Shown in pieces: positions 5,985-9,429 of a DNA stretch of 9,429 bases. Both the position numbers and the translations under genes were made by a program. The notes beneath the pieces were generated by a model. The model had not been told where the DNA came from. It made no database searches and was given only the letters and a program-made list of their open reading frames with translations. Source of the stretch: Prolixibacteraceae bacterium (GTDB lineage Bacteria; Bacteroidota; Bacteroidia; Bacteroidales; Prolixibacteraceae); contig DAIDJX010000121.1 of assembly GCA_027451165.1 (NCBI GenBank), positions 1 to 9,429 on the forward strand, read 5' to 3'. The first letter of the stretch is position 1, and the number at the start of each line of letters is the position of its first letter.

Positions 5985-7252
5985 AACTGATGACGGGAGG
6001 CAGTGGACACGAGGCATTTATAGCCCGCCGGTTGTTCAGGGATAAGGAAAGCAGCCACCACCTTTCCCGGAAAATAATCCTTATTGCTCTCGCAGGAATC
6101 GCACTGGGAATTATGGTCATGATTATGGCTGTTGCCGTTGTTACCGGCTTCAAAAAGGAGGTAAGCGAAAAAGTGACCGGGTTTGGTTCTGACATTATCC
6201 TGATGAGTTACGATTCCAACCTCTCGTTTGAGACTGCACCGGTAAACGCTTTCCCGGAGTTTCTTCCGGATCTGGGAAAGATGGACAATGTTGCCTCCGT
6301 ACTGCCTTTCGCCACCAAACCCGGCGTTATCAAAACCCGCGATAATCATCTTGGAGTGGTCATGAAAGGGGTAGACAGGGGCTATAACTGGTCATTTTTC
6401 CAAAAACATATGCTCAATGGAAAGATTCCCGATATCTCTGCCGACAGGTCGACCGAAGTCATCATTTCCGAAAACATCAGATCCAGGTTGTCACTGCAAA
6501 CCGGCGATCCACTTTTTATCTATTTTGTAAACGGGAAAGAAATGATTCCCAGGATCAGGCAGTTCCGGATCAGCGGGATATACAGAACCAATCTCCAGGA
6601 ATTTGACGATCTTTTTGTTTTGGGGGATATCAGGCAGGTTCAGCAGATCAATGGGTGGGATTCGACCCGCGTCAGTGGTTTTGAAATCAGTTTGCATGAT
6701 CTGAAAGACATGGAGAACACCCTGAACAAAGTGACAGGCCGGGTGATCAGTTATGGGAAAGACCCTGAAAGCACGATGCGGACCCTTAGCATAAAACAAA
6801 AGTACCCCCAGATTTTTGACTGGCTTTCCGTCCTTGACATGAATGTCTGGATTATCCTGACTTTGATGGTACTGGTGGCCGGTTTTAACATGATTTCCGC
6901 ATTGCTGGTGCTGGTACTGGAACGGGTCAGCATGATCGGCACGTTGAAAGCCATGGGCAGTACAGACAAAAGCATACGGAAGATCTTCTTTTATCTGTCT
7001 GCTTTTCTCATTTCAAGGGGCATGATTTGGGGAAACCTGCTGGGCATTGGCCTGGTGCTGATCCAGAAATATTTCCGGCTGCTGTCTCTTGACGCGGCAT
7101 CGTATTACATGGATTATGTCCCGGTCAATGTATCGCTGCTTCAGATTATTCTGCTTAATGCCGGCGCATTGGCCATTACGATGGCCATGATGCTGATTCC
7201 CGGAATTTTCATCAGCCGGATAGCCCCGGACAAATTATTACGCTTTGACTGA
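5981..7252 (+). CDS. LolC/LolE-like (FtsX-domain) ABC transporter permease
   Basis: The 423-residue product has the four-helix plan of MacB/LolCE-type permeases: helix 1 at about 31-56, a large periplasmic domain at about 57-270, then three helices near 279-303, 334-362 and 387-413. The N-terminal FIARRLFRDKES and AGIALGIMVMIMAVAVVTGFKKE segments are typical of the LolC/LolE branch, and ERVSMIGTLKAMGST (304-318) is the cytoplasmic coupling segment that contacts the ATPase. LolCDE extracts outer-membrane lipoproteins from the inner membrane; Bacteroidota homologues are usually annotated this way, but substrate here is inferred. No partner ATPase (LolD type) lies in the window, so it must be encoded elsewhere. 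The ATG start overlaps the preceding TGA, with an AGGGA purine run just upstream; a second ATG lies at codon 4. The end overlaps the Nudix gene by 8 bp. Confidence 0.93.
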   Translation: MKLMTGGSGHEAFIARRLFRDKESSHHLSRKIILIALAGIALGIMVMIMAVAVVTGFKKEVSEKVTGFGSDIILMSYDSNLSFETAPVNAFPEFLPDLGKMDNVASVLPFATKPGVIKTRDNHLGVVMKGVDRGYNWSFFQKHMLNGKIPDISADRSTEVIISENIRSRLSLQTGDPLFIYFVNGKEMIPRIRQFRISGIYRTNLQEFDDLFVLGDIRQVQQINGWDSTRVSGFEISLHDLKDMENTLNKVTGRVISYGKDPESTMRTLSIKQKYPQIFDWLSVLDMNVWIILTLMVLVAGFNMISALLVLVLERVSMIGTLKAMGSTDKSIRKIFFYLSAFLISRGMIWGNLLGIGLVLIQKYFRLLSLDAASYYMDYVPVNVSLLQIILLNAGALAITMAMMLIPGIFISRIAPDKLLRFD

Positions 7253-7892
7253 AAACCTTCAGGAGAAAAAGTGGGTTCCGCTGATCAGAAAAGCCCTGTC
7301 GCGGCCCCTGCCCGGAGCTTCTGCCCACATACGTATGCTACCTCCGGGCAGGAGTTTTCCTTCACCGGATCAATGGCCGGAAGGGCTGAAAACCAGCAGT
7401 GTACTGATTTTACTATATCCGGAAAATGAAGAGATTTACTGCTGTTTGCTGAAAAGACAGCCTTATCTCCGGAATCATGGGGGGCAAATTGGTTTTCCCG
7501 GCGGACGAATGGAAGAAGGGGATAAATCCCTCCTGCACACAGCATTAAGGGAATGCCGGGAAGAAATCGGGGTAGCGACCGGTGAGCAAAATATTCTTGG
7601 ATCACTGTCTACCCTTTATGTTTCTGTGAGCGGATTCCTGATCCATCCCTTTGTCGCCTGGCTTCCTTCCAAGCCCTGTTTCTCCATTGATTTTCAGGAA
7701 GTAGAGAAACTGCTCTTTCTGCCGGTGCAGACCTTTTTACAGGAAGACAGGTTAATGAAGGCAATTGTTGAAACATACACCGGGTCTTTGGAAGTACCGG
7801 CCTGGGAACTGGAAGGTGAAATCATCTGGGGGGCAACAGCAATGATTTTAGCCGAGTTTTTTGAAATGCTGAAGCAGCAACCGGAAGAATAA
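7245..7892 (+). CDS. Nudix hydrolase, CoA pyrophosphatase (NudL/PCD1-like)
   Basis: The 215-residue product is predicted to cleave coenzyme A or its derivatives to 3',5'-ADP and phosphopantetheine-type products in the cytosol, using Mg2+ or Mn2+. LLKRQPYLRNHGGQIGFPGG (68-87) matches the UPF0035/CoA-binding signature that precedes the Nudix box in this family. The box itself runs from G87 to V110, with RECREEIGV (102-110) supplying the metal-binding glutamates. The position where most Nudix proteins have the first glutamate holds an aspartate, with one extra spacer residue before RE; NudL-type enzymes as I recall them share this, so it is not a defect. The proposed start is TTG at 7245-7247, inside the last codons of the permease gene (8-bp overlap). 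No nearer ATG or GTG is in frame before conserved sequence. It is the last gene of the + strand run and is convergent with the porin 26 bp away. Confidence 0.92.
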   Translation: MTENLQEKKWVPLIRKALSRPLPGASAHIRMLPPGRSFPSPDQWPEGLKTSSVLILLYPENEEIYCCLLKRQPYLRNHGGQIGFPGGRMEEGDKSLLHTALRECREEIGVATGEQNILGSLSTLYVSVSGFLIHPFVAWLPSKPCFSIDFQEVEKLLFLPVQTFLQEDRLMKAIVETYTGSLEVPAWELEGEIIWGATAMILAEFFEMLKQQPEE

Positions 7893-7918
7893 GCGATAAC
7901 GATCCCCCGTTTCAGCGA

Positions 7919-9429
7919 TCAATCATAGAAAGACCAGGAAACCCCCAACCGGAAAGTAGCTTTATTCATGGGGTAGTGAAGGGCGGTAAAATATTTTCTT
8001 TCCAGAAAGAGAGATCCGGCATTCAGGTATTGGAAAAACACACGGGTACGTTTCAGTTTGAGGTTAGCAAAAAGATCCATGTAGGGATAATTACCCAGCT
8101 TTTTGCTGTTTTGCAGGTAAAATAACCCGGTTGCCGGTTGGTAAGCGTCAGCATAATAGGCAGTATTATAGCGCACATCAGCGCCTAATTGCATGAACAG
8201 TACTTTAGACAGCACCATATCGAAACTGAGCACAGCCCGGGCCGACAGATCCGGAAGGTGGACATAACGGGGGGCAGACGCTTTCTGCCAAAGAATTTGT
8301 GTCTGCAGGTTTAATTTTTTCCAGTGGAAATCCTTGTTCAGGTAGGCAGATAGAATCAGCAGTTCACTTTTGGTTTGGGCCGGTATTCCCAATGTATCGT
8401 GGTAGATATAATTGTTAAACAGGGAATAGCGGGCCCCGGCTTCCAGGAGATGAACCGGGGAAGCAAAGCGGAAAGCTGCATTCATGATTTGCTCATTGGC
8501 AAAATCGTTTTCCCATTTTACCCGGTTGGAGAAATAACGTTGCTGAAAGAAATCAGGAGCACGGTTCCAAAGGTTACCACTGATGCGGATGTTCGCCAGG
8601 GAATCTTTTCCGAAGCGGATAGGTTTGGCGATGGTTCCGTTGATCTCAGTCTGGCCGCCCTTAATCCCGGTAAAATATTGTTTCCCGTCGAAGTTCCAGT
8701 TCCAGAATCTCCCGTTTTCCCTGAAAACTCCACCCCCGAAAAAAGCATTGGAATAATTTTGGGAATCCCTGCGCGGAGTTGGCCCCATAAAAAAGCTACC
8801 GTCGAAATCACCCGGATGGAAAGGAAATACAGGTTTTTCATAGCCGGGGGCTTCCATTGAAGTTTTAACCATTTCGATACCAGCGAACGCCCTTTTGCCA
8901 AAACTGAATTTTCGTTGTGCAGATTCGTACAATTTCAATTGAACCTGGTTGGTTACCACATTAAACCGGACTGAGTCATTAGAATAATTCTGGTTCATCC
9001 AGGAATTCTTAAAAAAGGAAGAATTATCCATTTCCCCACCTTCGTTAAAGAGACGGGTATTGTTCGAGATTTGCAGGGTGTAAAGAATTCCGGCCTGAGG
9101 TAAGAAGATGGATTTGGATTCATCGTCAACTCCTTCCTCCCTGGTACCCAGCCGGTATTCAGCATTCGCAAACCAGGTGCTGTTCCTGTAGGTAGAAGAA
9201 GCATCAGTTAGGTTCATGACAATCCATTCCGGTTCAACCGTCAGCAAGTCATCATCGTTGGAAACTCCACCCGGTTCCTGGTTGTAAACCCGGTTAAAGA
9301 TGAAACCGCCGTAAATGGAAAGGGCATCCCTGTTATAGGAAGAGTAAAGGGTAATGAAATGGTTTTTATTTTCCTGGTATTTGTATTGCCCCTGCGACTT
9401 GGCCTGGTCGTAACGGAAGGTCAGGTTCA
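7919..9429 (-). CDS. Bacteroidota putative porin, C-terminal part (start beyond right edge)
   Basis: This is an outer-membrane beta-barrel of the Bacteroidota 'putative porin' family (DUF4289-like). The frame is open from the TGA at 7919-7921 to the window edge, giving 502 complete codons. An internal TTG near 9247 is not a credible start, because the upstream 60 codons continue in the same style (NLTFRYDQ, SYNRDALSIYGGFIFNR, NQEPGG). The sequence is built of amphipathic, aromatic-rich strands separated by polar turns. It ends in a barrel-closing strand LGVSWSFYD with aromatic residues near the C-terminus, as BAM-recognised proteins do. The segment around LFYLQ, GNYPYMDLFANLKLKR, FFQYLNAG and YFTALHYPM is the most family-typical region. 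The signal peptide and promoter are outside the window. What passes through the pore is unknown. It is convergent with the Nudix gene. Confidence 0.85.
   Translation of the reverse strand, partial: NLTFRYDQAKSQGQYKYQENKNHFITLYSSYNRDALSIYGGFIFNRVYNQEPGGVSNDDDLLTVEPEWIVMNLTDASSTYRNSTWFANAEYRLGTREEGVDDESKSIFLPQAGILYTLQISNNTRLFNEGGEMDNSSFFKNSWMNQNYSNDSVRFNVVTNQVQLKLYESAQRKFSFGKRAFAGIEMVKTSMEAPGYEKPVFPFHPGDFDGSFFMGPTPRRDSQNYSNAFFGGGVFRENGRFWNWNFDGKQYFTGIKGGQTEINGTIAKPIRFGKDSLANIRISGNLWNRAPDFFQQRYFSNRVKWENDFANEQIMNAAFRFASPVHLLEAGARYSLFNNYIYHDTLGIPAQTKSELLILSAYLNKDFHWKKLNLQTQILWQKASAPRYVHLPDLSARAVLSFDMVLSKVLFMQLGADVRYNTAYYADAYQPATGLFYLQNSKKLGNYPYMDLFANLKLKRTRVFFQYLNAGSLFLERKYFTALHYPMNKATFRLGVSWSFYD

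Noticed and set aside
5397..6349. Long minus-strand open frames opposite the flippase-like and permease genes
   Set aside because: They are low-complexity, Lys/Gln/His-rich or Ser/Ile-rich translations complementary to well-supported genes, so they are shadows.
7500..7574. Degenerate Nudix box suggesting an inactive enzyme
   Set aside because: The Asp-for-Glu change and one-residue longer spacer match the CoA-pyrophosphatase branch as I recall it, and the RExxEE core is intact.
7893..7918. Possible bidirectional terminator between the convergent Nudix and porin genes
   Set aside because: The 26-bp gap has GATC-containing sequence and a run of five C but no stable hairpin with flanking T tracts.
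8375..8901. Open frames on both strands within the porin gene
   Set aside because: The porin frame is continuous and family-like across this region; the alternatives show no domain features.

Overview
The window looks like chromosomal DNA from a member of the Bacteroidota, most likely Bacteroidales or Marinilabiliales-like. Three things point there: the purH-mreB-mreC-mreD gene order, a C-terminal fragment of the Bacteroidota-specific 'putative porin' outer-membrane family, and intergenic TAnnTTTG-type -7 promoter elements with almost no strong Shine-Dalgarno sequences. Most genes are housekeeping or envelope functions. No RNA gene, CRISPR array, insertion sequence or complete novel system is visible.

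Layout: bases 2-100 (+) hold only the last 32 codons of an oligopeptide/dipeptide-type ABC transporter ATPase, clearly richer in G+C than the rest. Bases 105-4841 form a minus-strand block read rsmA (GTG start) -> purH -> mreB -> mreC -> mreD. It contains the 16S rRNA dimethyltransferase, the bifunctional last enzyme of purine synthesis, and the rod-shape elongation scaffold. MreD appears shorter than its relatives, and its stop lies 4 bp from the stop of the ATPase fragment. This may mark a rearrangement or assembly junction.

Bases 4842-5000 are a divergent regulatory region. It carries two candidate Bacteroidota promoters facing right, a 16-bp imperfect direct repeat and a small A/T-rich hairpin. 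Bases 5001-7892 (+) are a tightly overlapping three-gene run: a polytopic flippase-like membrane protein of the LPG-synthase transmembrane family (TTG start), a LolC/LolE-like ABC permease (ATGA overlap) and a CoA-pyrophosphatase-type Nudix hydrolase (TTG start, 8-bp overlap). Bases 7919-9429 (-) are the C-terminal two thirds or more of the putative porin, convergent with the Nudix gene and running off the right edge.

Together the left block couples nucleotide synthesis and ribosome maturation to cell-wall elongation, while the right block looks directed at envelope lipid or lipoprotein handling. No intergenic stretch exceeds about 160 bases. The most useful second looks are the mreD/ATPase junction, the missing mrdA-rodA neighbours, and the repeat-bearing divergent promoter region.
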